Below, piece by piece: positions 55,005 to 63,605 of a stretch of 64,000 nucleotides of DNA. A program made the position numbers and the translations under genes. The stretch is from Streptomyces diastaticus subsp. diastaticus (GTDB lineage: Bacteria; Actinomycetota; Actinomycetes; Streptomycetales; Streptomycetaceae), in assembly GCF_011170125.1 (NCBI RefSeq), contig NZ_BLLN01000003.1, forward strand, positions 992,001-1,056,000, in the 5' to 3' direction. How positions within the stretch are numbered: the first letter of the stretch is position 1; each line of letters opens with the position of its first letter. The notes below the pieces were generated by a model that saw only the letters and a program-made list of their open reading frames with translations, searched no databases and was not told the origin of the DNA.

Positions 55005-56021
55005 TCATCTCCGGGCGGGTACGGGACCGGTGGAGCCGCGCACGGTCAGGCTGACCGGCAGTTCCGCGTCGGCCGGTGAACCGCCGTCCACCGCGGTGAG
55101 CAGCGCCGTCATCCCGCGAGCGCCGAACTCCTCCGCCGGCAGCGTGACCGTGGTCAGCTCCGGCTCGACGGCCGTGGCCAGAGTCAGGTCGTCGAACCCG
55201 GAGACGGACAGTTCCTCGGGGACCCGCAGGCCCAGCCTGCGCGCGGCCTTGCACGCCCCCGCGGCCAGCAGGTCGTCGTCGCAGACCAGCGCGGTCGGGC
55301 GCGGCCCGGGAGCCGTGAGCAGGGCGGTCGCGGCGGCCTGCGCCTGGGCCACACCGAGCGCGCACCGGTGAGTCTCCAGCCGGGCGCCGGGCACGGCGGC
55401 CACCGAGCCGGCCAGGGCGGCGGCGCGTACCTCGAAGGTCCAGGAGTCGACGTCGGCGGCGAGGTGGGCGAGGCGGCGGTGGCCGAGGCCCAGCAGGTGC
55501 CCGGCGGCCTGGCGCATGCCGTCGGCGATGGCGAGGTTGACGGTGGCGGTGCCCGGCCCGGTGGCCGGGTCGCTGTCGAGCATCACCAGCGGCAGGGTGC
55601 CCGCCCCGATTCCGCTGAGCGCCTGGGCCGCCATCGAGGAGGCGAGGACGCCGTCGAGGGCGGCGGGCGCCGAGGCGAAGGGATCGGTGGCCGGTCCGGT
55701 GCCCTCCGGCGAGGGGTAGAGGAGGACGCCGAAGCCGTGCGCGGCGGCGACGGCGGCGGCCCCCTCGTGGACGCGGGCGAAGAACTCGTTGGTGAGTGTG
55801 GGCACCACCAGCAGTGCTGTGCGGGTCCGCCCGGTCCGGAGGTCGCGGGCGGCGAGATTCGGCCGGTAGCCGAGCGTCCGGGCCGCCTCGCGGACCCGCT
55901 CGGCGGTGGCCGCCGAGACCCGGCCCGGCCACTTGCCGCCGAGGACCAGGGAGACGGCGGCCTGCGAGACCCCGGCGGCGCGGGCGACGTCCTTGCTGGT
56001 GGGCCGGGATGCGGCGGACAA
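55005..56021 (-). CDS. LacI-family transcriptional regulator
   Basis: The 338-residue protein has the LacI HTH (TSKDVARAAGVSQAAVSLVLGG, then RVSAATAERVREAARTLGYRPNLAARDLRTGRT) and a periplasmic-binding-protein-like effector domain. The effector domain includes LVVPTLTNEFFARVHEGA, LVMLDSDP, LVCDDDLLAAGACKAARRLG and SVSGFDDLTLATAVEPELTTV. It probably binds a sugar or nucleoside. No ATG is suitable; TTG at 56021 with AGGA about 10 bases upstream is the best start. It is divergent from an MFS gene it likely controls. Confidence 0.88.
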   Translation of the reverse strand: MSAASRPTSKDVARAAGVSQAAVSLVLGGKWPGRVSAATAERVREAARTLGYRPNLAARDLRTGRTRTALLVVPTLTNEFFARVHEGAAAVAAAHGFGVLLYPSPEGTGPATDPFASAPAALDGVLASSMAAQALSGIGAGTLPLVMLDSDPATGPGTATVNLAIADGMRQAAGHLLGLGHRRLAHLAADVDSWTFEVRAAALAGSVAAVPGARLETHRCALGVAQAQAAATALLTAPGPRPTALVCDDDLLAAGACKAARRLGLRVPEELSVSGFDDLTLATAVEPELTTVTLPAEEFGARGMTALLTAVDGGSPADAELPVSLTVRGSTGPVPARR

Positions 56022-56190
56022 AGCGGCGGGTCCTCTCGGCGGGGTCTGGACGGGGGCGAATCCGGTGCGGGCGGTGCGCGGACACCGGGGCGGCGCGGGC
56101 GCACGCCGCGGCGAGGACCGGCCGGGACCGTCCCGTCCCTCCCCGCCACCTGGACCCCGGCTGCCCGCACATGGTACGTATGACGCCGAC

Positions 56191-56202
56191 GTTATACGTA
56201 AC
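56191..56202. promoter_or_regulatory. Candidate LacI-type operator in the lacI/MFS divergent region
   Basis: GTTA-TACG-TAAC (56191-56202) is a short inverted repeat 22 bp before the MFS start, with TACGTA at 56175-56180 nearby. AT-rich against the surroundings. The assignment is tentative. Confidence 0.4.
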
Positions 56203-56223
56203 ACTTCAGGTGAGGGGCTGCCG

Positions 56224-57483
56224 ATGGCGGCGGGATACGGGGAACTGCTGCGCGCGCGGCACGCGGCGCGGCTGCTCTGCGGCACTCTGGTCGGCCGCCT
56301 CCCCAGCGCGACCGGGCACATCGCGATCGTGCTCTTCGTCCGCTCCGAGGGCGGCGGCTACGCCCTGGCCGGCGCCCTCGCGGCGGTCTACGGCCTGGCC
56401 ACCGCGGTCGGCCAGCCGCTGCTCGGCCGCGCCGTCGACCTGTACGGCCAGCCGCGCGTCATGCTGCCCGCCGCCGTCCTCTCCGGCATCGGCATGACGG
56501 CCCTCGCCGTCGTCGGCACCGACCCGCTGCTGCCCGCCTACGCGGCCGTGGTGGTGGCCGGGATGTGCACCCCGCCGCTGGAGGGCGGGCTGCGGGCGCT
56601 GTGGCCCGGCGTGCTGGGGCGCGAGGACCGGGTGCACGCGGCGTACGCGCTGGACGCGGTCGCGCAGGAGGTGATGTTCACGGCCGGACCGCTGCTCGTC
56701 ACGGTCTTCGTCGCCTGGTGGTCGCCGGGCGCCGCCCTCCTGGTGATCAACGTTCTCGGGGTGCTCGGCGCGCTCTCGGTCGTCGTCTCCGAGCCCTCCC
56801 GGCGCTGGCGCTCCGCGCCCCGTGAGGCGCACTGGCTCGGTGCCCTGCGTTCGCCCGGGCTGCTGGCCCTGCTCGGCTCCTTCCTCTTCGTCGGCGTCGC
56901 GCTCGGCTCGATCACGGTGGCCGCCGTCGCCTACGCCGACGACCACGGGCGGGAGTCGGTCTACGGCTGGCTGATGGCCGCGCTCGGCCTCGGCGCCCTG
57001 ATCGGCGGGGCGGTCTACGGCGCGCGCCGGTGGGCCGGCGAGCCCGAGCGGCGGTTGCGCGTCCTGGTGGGTCTGCTGGCCCTCGGCTACCTGCCGCTCT
57101 CCCTCACCCCCGGGGTGGCCGCCATGACCGGCCTGGCCGTGGTCTCCGGGGTCTTCCTGGCGCCCGCGCTCGCCTGCGCCTTCGTGGTGGTGGACCGGCA
57201 CGCGCCGCCAGGGACCGTGACCGAGGCGTTCTCCTGGCTGGTCACCGTCTTCGGCGTCGGTGCCGCGCTGGGCACCGGGGTAGCGGGGCCGGCCGTCGAA
57301 TGGGGCGGCACCGCGCCCGGGTTCCGGGTGGCCGGGGCGGGGGGAGCGGCCGCCCTGCTGGTGCTGCTGGCGACCGCGCGGGTGCTGAACGGGCGCGGCC
57401 GGCGCGGCGTTCCGGTGGTCTCTTCCGAAAATGATCGAAACGGGGCTGTCGAACCCGGTTTCAGCGCGGGACATCAGGCGTAA
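56224..57483 (+). CDS. MFS transporter
   Basis: The 419-residue protein has about 12 hydrophobic helices with MFS-type loop motifs: GQPLLGRAVDLYGQPRVM after helix 2 and a conserved VYGWLMAALGLGALIGGAVYG in the second half. It resembles the actinobacterial drug/solute exporter group with a LacI-type regulator next to it; the substrate is unknown. GAGGGG precedes the ATG. The pafA promoter lies within its last codons, so the unit sits inside the proteasome locus without a terminator before pafA. Confidence 0.88.
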   Translation: MAAGYGELLRARHAARLLCGTLVGRLPSATGHIAIVLFVRSEGGGYALAGALAAVYGLATAVGQPLLGRAVDLYGQPRVMLPAAVLSGIGMTALAVVGTDPLLPAYAAVVVAGMCTPPLEGGLRALWPGVLGREDRVHAAYALDAVAQEVMFTAGPLLVTVFVAWWSPGAALLVINVLGVLGALSVVVSEPSRRWRSAPREAHWLGALRSPGLLALLGSFLFVGVALGSITVAAVAYADDHGRESVYGWLMAALGLGALIGGAVYGARRWAGEPERRLRVLVGLLALGYLPLSLTPGVAAMTGLAVVSGVFLAPALACAFVVVDRHAPPGTVTEAFSWLVTVFGVGAALGTGVAGPAVEWGGTAPGFRVAGAGGAAALLVLLATARVLNGRGRRGVPVVSSENDRNGAVEPGFSAGHQA

Positions 57484-57486
57484 TGT
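57481..57486 (+). promoter_or_regulatory. -10 box of pafA, leaderless arrangement
   Basis: TAATGT lies six bases before the pafA ATG at 57493, with TTTCAG 16 bp further upstream as a possible -35. It overlaps the MFS stop codon. Confidence 0.55.
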
Positions 57487-57492
57487 TCAGTC

Positions 57493-58854
57493 ATGGACCG
57501 CCGCATTTTCGGGCTGGAGAACGAGTACGGCGTCACGTGCACGTTCAGGGGACAGCGCCGTCTGTCGCCTGACGAGGTGGCGCGCTACCTCTTCCGCCGC
57601 GTTGTGTCATGGGGCCGCAGCAGCAATGTGTTCCTGCGGAACGGCGCCCGCTTGTATCTCGATGTGGGTTCGCACCCGGAATACGCCACACCGGAATGCG
57701 ACGACATCACCGAACTGGTGACCCACGACAAGTCCGGCGAACGCATCCTCGAGGGGTTGCTCGTCGACGCCGAACGCCGCCTGCACGAGGAGGGAATCGC
57801 GGGCGACGTCTATCTCTTCAAGAACAACACCGACTCCGCAGGGAACTCCTACGGCTGCCACGAGAACTACCTCGTGGCCCGGCACGGGGAGTTCTCGCGC
57901 CTCGCGGACATCCTCATCCCCTTCCTCGTCACCCGGCAGCTCATCTGCGGGGCCGGCAAGGTGCTCCAGACCCCCAGGGGCGCGGTGTACTGCGTCAGCC
58001 AGCGTGCCGAGCACATCTGGGAGGGCGTCAGCTCCGCGACGACCCGCTCCCGCCCGATCATCAACACCCGCGACGAACCGCACGCCGACGCCGAGCGCTA
58101 CCGCCGCCTGCACGTCATCGTCGGCGACTCGAACATGTCCGAGACCACCATGCTCCTCAAGGTCGGCGCCACCGACCTGGTGCTCCGCATGATCGAGGCC
58201 GGCACGGTGATGCGCGACCTCACCCTGGAGAACCCGATCCGGGCCATCCGCGAGGTGAGCCACGACACCACCGGCCGCCGCAAGGTCCGCCTGGCCAGCG
58301 GCCGCGAGGCCTCCGCCCTGGAGGTCCAGCGGGAGTACTACGAGAAGGCCGTGGACTTCGTGGACCGCCGCGGCATCCGCGCCGGCACCATCGCGCAGGT
58401 CCTGGAGCTGTGGGGCCGCACGCTCGACGCGATCGAGGAGGAGGACCTCGACAGGGTCGCCACCGAGATCGACTGGGTCATGAAGTACAAGCTCCTGGAG
58501 CGGTACCGGGCCAAGCACAACATGACCATGTCCCACCCCCGGGTGGCCCAGATAGACCTCGCCTACCACGACATCCACCGCAGGCGCGGCCTCTACTACC
58601 TCCTGGAGAAGAACGGCCAGGCCGCCCGCGTCTGCAACGACCTGAAGATCTTCGAAGGCAAGTCCGTCCCCCCGCAGACCACCCGGGCCCGGCTGCGCGG
58701 CGACTTCATCCGCAGGGCGCAGGAGCAGCGCCGCGACTTCACCGTCGACTGGGTCCACCTCAAACTCAACGACCAGGCGCAGCGCACAGTGCTCTGCAAG
58801 GACCCCTTCCGGTCGGTCGACGACCGGGTGGAGAAGCTCATCGCCGGTATGTGA
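57493..58854 (+). CDS. pafA: Pup--protein ligase
   Basis: PafA uses ATP to join the C-terminal Glu of Pup to substrate lysines. The 453-residue glutamine-synthetase-fold protein starts [16 protein letters not shown] (catalytic Glu). It continues [41 protein letters not shown] and [20 protein letters not shown], parallel to Dop but without the Dop loop. The C-terminal domain includes [27 protein letters not shown]. No ribosome site precedes the ATG. A 12-bp hairpin follows about 55 bp after the stop. Confidence 0.97.
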   Translation: MDRRIFGLENEYGVTCTFRGQRRLSPDEVARYLFRRVVSWGRSSNVFLRNGARLYLDVGSHPEYATPECDDITELVTHDKSGERILEGLLVDAERRLHEEGIAGDVYLFKNNTDSAGNSYGCHENYLVARHGEFSRLADILIPFLVTRQLICGAGKVLQTPRGAVYCVSQRAEHIWEGVSSATTRSRPIINTRDEPHADAERYRRLHVIVGDSNMSETTMLLKVGATDLVLRMIEAGTVMRDLTLENPIRAIREVSHDTTGRRKVRLASGREASALEVQREYYEKAVDFVDRRGIRAGTIAQVLELWGRTLDAIEEEDLDRVATEIDWVMKYKLLERYRAKHNMTMSHPRVAQIDLAYHDIHRRRGLYYLLEKNGQAARVCNDLKIFEGKSVPPQTTRARLRGDFIRRAQEQRRDFTVDWVHLKLNDQAQRTVLCKDPFRSVDDRVEKLIAGM

Positions 58855-58908
58855 CAGCGCCGGGATGTGACACACCGCTCCTCCACCGCCGTGGACCGGC
58901 GATGACCA

Positions 58909-58937
58909 GGGCCCCTCGTCCGTGTGACGAGGGGCCC
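58909..58937 (+). terminator. 12-bp hairpin after pafA
   Basis: GGGCCCCTCGTC (58909-58920) pairs perfectly with 58926-58937 around CGTGT and is followed by GTTCC. Confidence 0.8.
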
Positions 58938-59030
58938 GTTCCATGCCGTACGGGAACAGTGGGGTGGCTGGGCCGTAGAGTGGCGGGACTGACGTGTTTC
59001 CCAGTCCGCCAACCCCCCCCGAGGTCCTCT

Positions 59031-60032
59031 GTGCGACGCCGATTTGCCGCCTTGTTCATCGTTCCGGCTCTGCTGCTGACCGCCTGCGGGGGTGAGGAGG
59101 CCGAGAAGAAGGACGACGCGGCGGCCTCCGAGAAGCCCGCGGAGGCCCCCAAGGCCCCGAAGCCGGTCGAGTCGGCCGACCCCATGCCCGAGGTCTCCGG
59201 CGAGCCGGGCAAGAAGGCCACCATCAAGCTGCCCAAGGGCGACCCGAGCGACAAGTTCGTGGTCCACCCGCTCTCCACCGGCGACGGCCCCGAGGTCAAG
59301 AAGGACGACCTGGTGATGGCCAACTTCACCGGCAAGGTCTGGAAGGGCGGCAAGGACCTCGGCTCCAGCTACGACAAGGGCGGCGCGCCCCAGATGATCA
59401 CCGCGGGCGCGGAGACGATCATCCCGGCGTTCAGCCAGTCGGTGCTCGGCCAGAAGGTCGGCAGCCGTGTCCTGGTCGTCGCACCCCCGGCCGCAGCCTT
59501 CGGCGAGGCCGGCCAGGAGCAGCTCGGCGTCACGGGCAAGGACACCCTGGTCTTCGCCCTGGACATCAAGGACGTCGTGCCGAACATGGCCGAGGGCGAG
59601 CAGGCGGAGATCCCCTCCGACCTGCCCCAGGTCAAGGCCGACAAGCCGGAGCCGGCCACCATCTCGGTGCCGAAGAACGCCCCCCCGAAGAAGCTGACCA
59701 GCAAGACCCTCATCAAGGGCGACGGCCAGGAGATCAAGAAGGGCCAGACGGTGTACATGCAGTACAGCGGCGCGGCCTGGAAGCCGAACGAGGGCAAGGA
59801 GAAGGCCAAGCTCTTCGACTCCTCCTGGAACACCGGCTCGCCCTTCGCCACCCAGATCGGCGTCGGCCAGGTCGTCGAGGGCTGGGACAAGGGCCTCGTC
59901 GGCACCCACGTCGGCGACCGCGTGATGCTGGTGATCCCGCCGGAGCAGGGCTACAAGGACCAGGACAAGGGCGAGGACCTGCCCGCCAACTCCACCATGG
60001 TCTTCGTCGTGGACGTGCTCGCCGCGATGTGA
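59031..60032 (+). CDS. FKBP-type peptidyl-prolyl isomerase lipoprotein with two FKBP domains
   Basis: The 333-residue lipoprotein has a short signal peptide and lipobox ending at Cys19 (ALLLTACGG), and a charged Lys/Glu/Pro linker. The first FKBP-like domain is about residues 75-185 and the second about 220-333. The second keeps most active-site positions (FDSSW, VVEGWDKGLVGTHVGDR). The first has lost several (GSSYDKGG, IIPAFSQSVLG with Phe for the central Trp) and may be non-catalytic. It should fold or chaperone exported proteins. GTG start with GAGG upstream. Confidence 0.9.
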   Translation: MRRRFAALFIVPALLLTACGGEEAEKKDDAAASEKPAEAPKAPKPVESADPMPEVSGEPGKKATIKLPKGDPSDKFVVHPLSTGDGPEVKKDDLVMANFTGKVWKGGKDLGSSYDKGGAPQMITAGAETIIPAFSQSVLGQKVGSRVLVVAPPAAAFGEAGQEQLGVTGKDTLVFALDIKDVVPNMAEGEQAEIPSDLPQVKADKPEPATISVPKNAPPKKLTSKTLIKGDGQEIKKGQTVYMQYSGAAWKPNEGKEKAKLFDSSWNTGSPFATQIGVGQVVEGWDKGLVGTHVGDRVMLVIPPEQGYKDQDKGEDLPANSTMVFVVDVLAAM

Positions 60033-60121
60033 CGCCGTCGCCGGGGGCGGGGTGTGCGTGGCCCCGCCCCGCGGTGGCAGACTGTCCCGGTTGCCCGAAA
60101 GCACAGAAGCAGGAGCCTTAC

Positions 60122-60496
60122 GTGAGCATCGACAAGCCCGAGGTCGACTTCCCCGGTGGCGAGCCCCCGGCGGACCTGGAGATCAAGGACATCTGGGAGG
60201 GCGACGGCCCGGTCGCCAAGGCCGGCGACACCGTCCAGGTCCACTACGTGGGTGTGGCCTTCTCCACCGGTGAGGAGTTCGACGCGAGCTGGAACCGCGG
60301 CACCCCGCTCGGCTTCCAGCTGGGCGCCGGACAGGTCATCGCCGGCTGGGACCAGGGCGTGCAGGGCATGAAGGTCGGCGGCCGCCGCCAGCTGACCATC
60401 CCCGCCCACCTCGCCTACGGCGACCGTGGCGCGGGCGGCGGGCGGATCGCCCCCGGCGAGACGCTGATCTTCGTCTGCGACCTGGTCGCGGTCTGA
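60122..60496 (+). CDS. FKBP-type peptidyl-prolyl cis-trans isomerase (cytosolic)
   Basis: The 124-residue single-domain FKBP has a complete active site: VHYVGVAFSTGEEFDASWNRGTP, QVIAGWDQGVQGMKVGGRRQL and IPAHLAYGDRGAGGG, then LIFVCDLV. No signal peptide is present, so it acts in the cytosol. AGGAG and a GTG fix the start, 89 bp after the two-domain lipoprotein gene; the pair may be cotranscribed. Similar pairs lie between pafA and pafBC in other streptomycetes, as I recall. A 12-bp hairpin follows. Confidence 0.95.
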   Translation: MSIDKPEVDFPGGEPPADLEIKDIWEGDGPVAKAGDTVQVHYVGVAFSTGEEFDASWNRGTPLGFQLGAGQVIAGWDQGVQGMKVGGRRQLTIPAHLAYGDRGAGGGRIAPGETLIFVCDLVAV

Positions 60497-60514
60497 TCCC
60501 AAGCGGTCAACTCC

Positions 60515-60542
60515 AGGGCCCATGCCGTCAGGCATGGGCCCT
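60515..60542 (+). terminator. 12-bp hairpin after the FKBP gene
   Basis: AGGGCCCATGCC (60515-60526) pairs perfectly with 60531-60542 around GTCA. It separates the FKBP genes from pafBC. Confidence 0.8.
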
Positions 60543-60606
60543 CCGCTTTGGCCGCGACACCCCGGGGCGGTACGGTCGTCCGTCGAGACCACCAGAAAGG
60601 GCGTCG

Positions 60607-61560
60607 ATGGCGATCGCCAAGGCCGAGCGGCTGATGAACCTGGCACTGTGTCTGCTCGGGACCCGGCGCCCGTTGTCCAAACGAGAGCTCCGGGGCTCCA
60701 TCGAGGCGTACCTGGAAGCGGGCAACGACGACTCCTTCAACCGCATGTTCGAGCGGGACAAGGACGACCTGCGCGAGCTCGGCCTCGTCATCGAGACCGT
60801 GGACAACCTCGACGGCGAGGTCGGCTACCTCGCCCGTCGCGACTCCAACCGCCTCCCGCCGCTCACCCTGGACGCCGAGGAGGCGGCGGCGCTCGGTCTC
60901 GCCGCCAAGGTCTGGCAGCAGGCCCGGCTGGCGGGCGCGGCCAGCGGCGCGCTGCACAAGCTGCGCGCGGCCGGGCTGCCCGACGACGCCGACCCCTTCG
61001 CCGGGCACTCCGCCCTCGAACCGCACATCCCGGTCCACGAGTCCGCCTTCGAGCCGCTGATGCTGGCCTGCCGCGACCGCCGCCCGGTCGTCTTCGACTA
61101 CCGCAAGGCCAACGCGGTGCAGCCCGCCCCGCGCCAGGTCGAGCCCTGGGCGCTGGAGTGCTGGCGCGGCCACTGGTACCTGGCCGGATTCGACCGGGAC
61201 CGCGGCGCCGAGCGCGTCTTCCGGCTCTCCCGCATCACCGGCAGGGTCCGCACCCGCGCCGGCGGCTTCACCGCCGACGTGCCCGACGTCGTCACCGTCC
61301 GCGAGACCGTCGCGAGCTGGGCCGGGGAGAGCGCCGAGGGCACCGCCGTGATCCGGCTGCGGGCCGGCGCCGGATACCCGTTGCGCGCCAAGGCCCGCTC
61401 GGTACGGCCCGTCGGCGACGGCTGGGACGAGCTGGAGATCCCGTACGGTCACGGACTGGACGCCTCGCTCGTCGAGTACGGGCCTGACGTGGTGGTGCGG
61501 GAACCGGCCGAACTGCGGGCCGACGTGATCGACCGGCTCCGTGCCGTCGCGAAGGACTGA
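60607..61560 (+). CDS. pafB: WYL-domain transcriptional regulator PafB
   Basis: The 317-residue protein has an N-terminal winged helix (AERLMNLALCLLGTRRPLSKRELRG, then RMFERDKDDLRELGLVIE) and a central linker. A WYL domain (VVFDYRKANAVQPAPRQVEPWALECWRGHWYLAGFDRDRGAERVFRLSRI) and a C-terminal WCX-like extension follow. In mycobacteria PafB and PafC form a heterodimer that activates the RecA-independent DNA-damage response. AAAGGG precedes the ATG. pafC starts ten bp after its stop. Confidence 0.94.
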   Translation: MAIAKAERLMNLALCLLGTRRPLSKRELRGSIEAYLEAGNDDSFNRMFERDKDDLRELGLVIETVDNLDGEVGYLARRDSNRLPPLTLDAEEAAALGLAAKVWQQARLAGAASGALHKLRAAGLPDDADPFAGHSALEPHIPVHESAFEPLMLACRDRRPVVFDYRKANAVQPAPRQVEPWALECWRGHWYLAGFDRDRGAERVFRLSRITGRVRTRAGGFTADVPDVVTVRETVASWAGESAEGTAVIRLRAGAGYPLRAKARSVRPVGDGWDELEIPYGHGLDASLVEYGPDVVVREPAELRADVIDRLRAVAKD

Positions 61561-61570
61561 GGGAGTAATC

Positions 61571-62533
61571 ATGGCGGCCCAGGCCAATGCCATCGACCGG
61601 ACGCGGCGGATGCTGTCGCTCGTCACCTACCTGCGCGAACGCCCCGGCGCCCACGTCGCGGACGTGGCGCGGGCCTTCGGCGTCAGCGAGGCGGAGCTGA
61701 TCTCCGACCTCGACGTGCTGCCGCTCTGCGGCACCAGTTTCCGCGGCGGTGACCTGCTCGACATCGACACCGACGGCGACCGCATCTGGTGGCACAACCC
61801 GGACGACGTCGCGGCCCCCCTCCGGCTCGCCGCCGACGAGGCGACCGCGCTGCTGGTGGCCGCCCGCGCCGTCTCCACCCTGCCGGGCCTGCGCGAGGGC
61901 GACCGGCAGGCCCTGCTGCGCGTGACCGCCAAGCTGGAGGCCGCCGCCGGCGAGGCCGCCGCCTCCAGCTCCCGTCTCTCGGTCACCTTCGAGGCCGAGG
62001 GCGGCGTCTTCGCCGACGTGGACCGGGCCATCTCCGAGCGGCGCCGGCTGTGGCTGCGCTACTACTCGCCGGCCCGCGACGAGCTGACCGAGCGCGAGGT
62101 CGACCCGATCCGCCTCTTCACCGTCGGCCACACCTACATGGAGGCGTGGTGCCGCCTCTCCGAGGACCGGCGCACCTTCCGCCTCGACCGGGTCGCCGAG
62201 ATCCGCGTCCTCGACGAGGCGTCCGCCCCGCCCGAGATCGAGGTCCGCGACCTCTCCGCAGGCCTGGTCCAGCCCTCCGCCGACGACCCCGAGGTCGTCA
62301 TCGAGGTCGGCCCGGGGGGCCGCTGGGTCGCCGAGTACTACCCGCACGACAGCGCCGAGGAACTTCCCGACGGCGGGCTGCGCATCACCCTGCGCACGCC
62401 CGACCCGGCCTCGCTGCGGCGCCTCGCGCTGCGGCTCGGCCGCGACGGGCGGATCGCCGCTCCCGCCGCCCTCGCCGACAGCGCCCGCGAGGCCGCCCGC
62501 GACGCGCTCGCCGCCTACGAGGCCCAGCCGTGA
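61571..62533 (+). CDS. pafC: WYL-domain transcriptional regulator PafC
   Basis: The 320-residue partner of PafB has an N-terminal winged helix (MLSLVTYLRERPGAHVADVARAFGVSEAELISDLDVLPLCG) and a WYL domain (LWLRYYSPARDELTEREVDPIRLFTVGHTYMEAWCRLSEDRRTFRLDRVAEI). A C-terminal WCX domain follows (ADDPEVVIEVGPGGRWVAEYYPHDS). GGGAG five bases upstream supports the ATG at 61571. The next small gene starts in a GTGA overlap with the pafC stop. Confidence 0.94.
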   Translation: MAAQANAIDRTRRMLSLVTYLRERPGAHVADVARAFGVSEAELISDLDVLPLCGTSFRGGDLLDIDTDGDRIWWHNPDDVAAPLRLAADEATALLVAARAVSTLPGLREGDRQALLRVTAKLEAAAGEAAASSSRLSVTFEAEGGVFADVDRAISERRRLWLRYYSPARDELTEREVDPIRLFTVGHTYMEAWCRLSEDRRTFRLDRVAEIRVLDEASAPPEIEVRDLSAGLVQPSADDPEVVIEVGPGGRWVAEYYPHDSAEELPDGGLRITLRTPDPASLRRLALRLGRDGRIAAPAALADSAREAARDALAAYEAQP

Positions 62534-62823
62534 ACGGGGTCCTCTTCAAGGCCGCCTGCCCGGACTGCCGCTCCCGCTTCGAGCTGGCCGCCGGGGCGCT
62601 GCGGCTGGCCATCGGCGGCAGCCGCCGCACCACCTTCTACTCCTTCACCTGCCCGGCCTGCGACCGCGCCGTCCGCAAGCCGGCGGGGGAGCGGATCGTG
62701 GAACTGCTGACCCGCGGCGGCGTGCGGACCCTGCGGCTGACCGCCGGGGCGCCGCAGCCACCCGGCGCGGGCACCTCCGGGGCGCACCCGGCGGGCACGG
62801 GACTGACGCCGGTGAGGAACTGA
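62530..62823 (+). CDS. Small zinc-ribbon-like hypothetical protein
   Basis: The 97-residue protein carries two CxxC pairs (AACPDCRSRFELA and FTCPACDRAVRKPAGERIVELL), the layout of a small zinc ribbon, followed by a Gly/Pro-rich tail. The GTG start overlaps the pafC stop by four bases, so it is translated with pafBC. I do not recognise a named family. A nucleic-acid or protein-binding accessory role is possible but unproven. Confidence 0.8.
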   Translation: MNGVLFKAACPDCRSRFELAAGALRLAIGGSRRTTFYSFTCPACDRAVRKPAGERIVELLTRGGVRTLRLTAGAPQPPGAGTSGAHPAGTGLTPVRN

Positions 62824-62828
62824 CGGGG

Positions 62829-63023
62829 ATGACGGACATGGTCTGGCCGATGGTGGCGGTGGTGCTCGGGTTCGCCGGCCTGGCGGTCCTCGGGGTGCTC
62901 GCGGTACGCGTCTTCCTGGAGGTGCGCCGCCTCGCCCGCCAGGTCGCGGAGACCTCCGCACGGATCAACACCGCCGCCGAGGAACTGGAACGGGCCGCGA
63001 CGCACCTGCCGCCGCACCCCTGA
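62829..63023 (+). CDS. Small single-pass membrane protein
   Basis: The 64-residue protein has an N-terminal hydrophobic helix (MVWPMVAVVLGFAGLAVLGVLAVRVFL) followed by an amphipathic, coiled-coil-like helix (EVRRLARQVAETSARINTAAEELERAA). It begins six bases after the zinc-ribbon gene and completes the pafB-pafC operon. The function is unknown; the small size and position upstream of tatA suggest a membrane-associated accessory protein. Confidence 0.75.
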   Translation: MTDMVWPMVAVVLGFAGLAVLGVLAVRVFLEVRRLARQVAETSARINTAAEELERAATHLPPHP

Positions 63024-63249
63024 TCAGGTCTTTTCCCAGGCCTGACGCCCCCTGCTGCGGCAAGCGGGCCAGGAGTACCCTGAGGTGTCGGCGGCCGGGA
63101 CCGAGGCACTCGGCCGCGACCTGGTGTCTGCACGGGCATTGCCCCGCGTTTACCCACGCGGGTTACGATCGCTGCGCGCGACGGCCGGACCCCGTCCAGC
63201 CGTGTGCGGCAGTTCCACCCCCCAGCCGCCTCGGTGAGAAGGAATCGCA

Positions 63250-63546
63250 ATGATCGGCAACCTGAAGCCCCTAGAGATCCTCCTGATCGTCGTCGTCATC
63301 CTGCTTCTCTTCGGAGCCAAGAAGCTGCCCGACATGGCGCGTTCCCTCGGCAAGTCCGCCCGCATCCTCAAGAGCGAGGCGAAGGCGATGAAGAAGGACG
63401 GCGGCGAGCAGAACGCCCAGTCCGACGCCGCCGCCCCGGACGCCCAGACCCCGCAGTCGACGACGGCCCGCACCATCCAGGCGGCTCCGGGCGACGTCTC
63501 CAGCTCGCGCCCGGTCAACGAGCAGAACCACACCCCGCAGAGCTGA
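63250..63546 (+). CDS. tatA: Sec-independent protein translocase TatA
   Basis: The 98-residue protein has the TatA signature: an N-terminal membrane helix ([32 protein letters not shown]) with the FGxxKLP hinge, a basic amphipathic helix and a disordered polar tail. It oligomerises to form the twin-arginine translocation pore. AAGGA lies eight bases before the ATG. TACGAT at 63164-63169 may be its -10 box, just past a 7-bp inverted repeat. tatC follows after 59 bp. Confidence 0.96.
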   Translation: MIGNLKPLEILLIVVVILLLFGAKKLPDMARSLGKSARILKSEAKAMKKDGGEQNAQSDAAAPDAQTPQSTTARTIQAAPGDVSSSRPVNEQNHTPQS

Positions 63547-63605
63547 CTCCACCATCACGGCGGTCCGCAGGGGCCGTCTGTTCGTAACGAGACGAGGGAC
63601 GTGGG

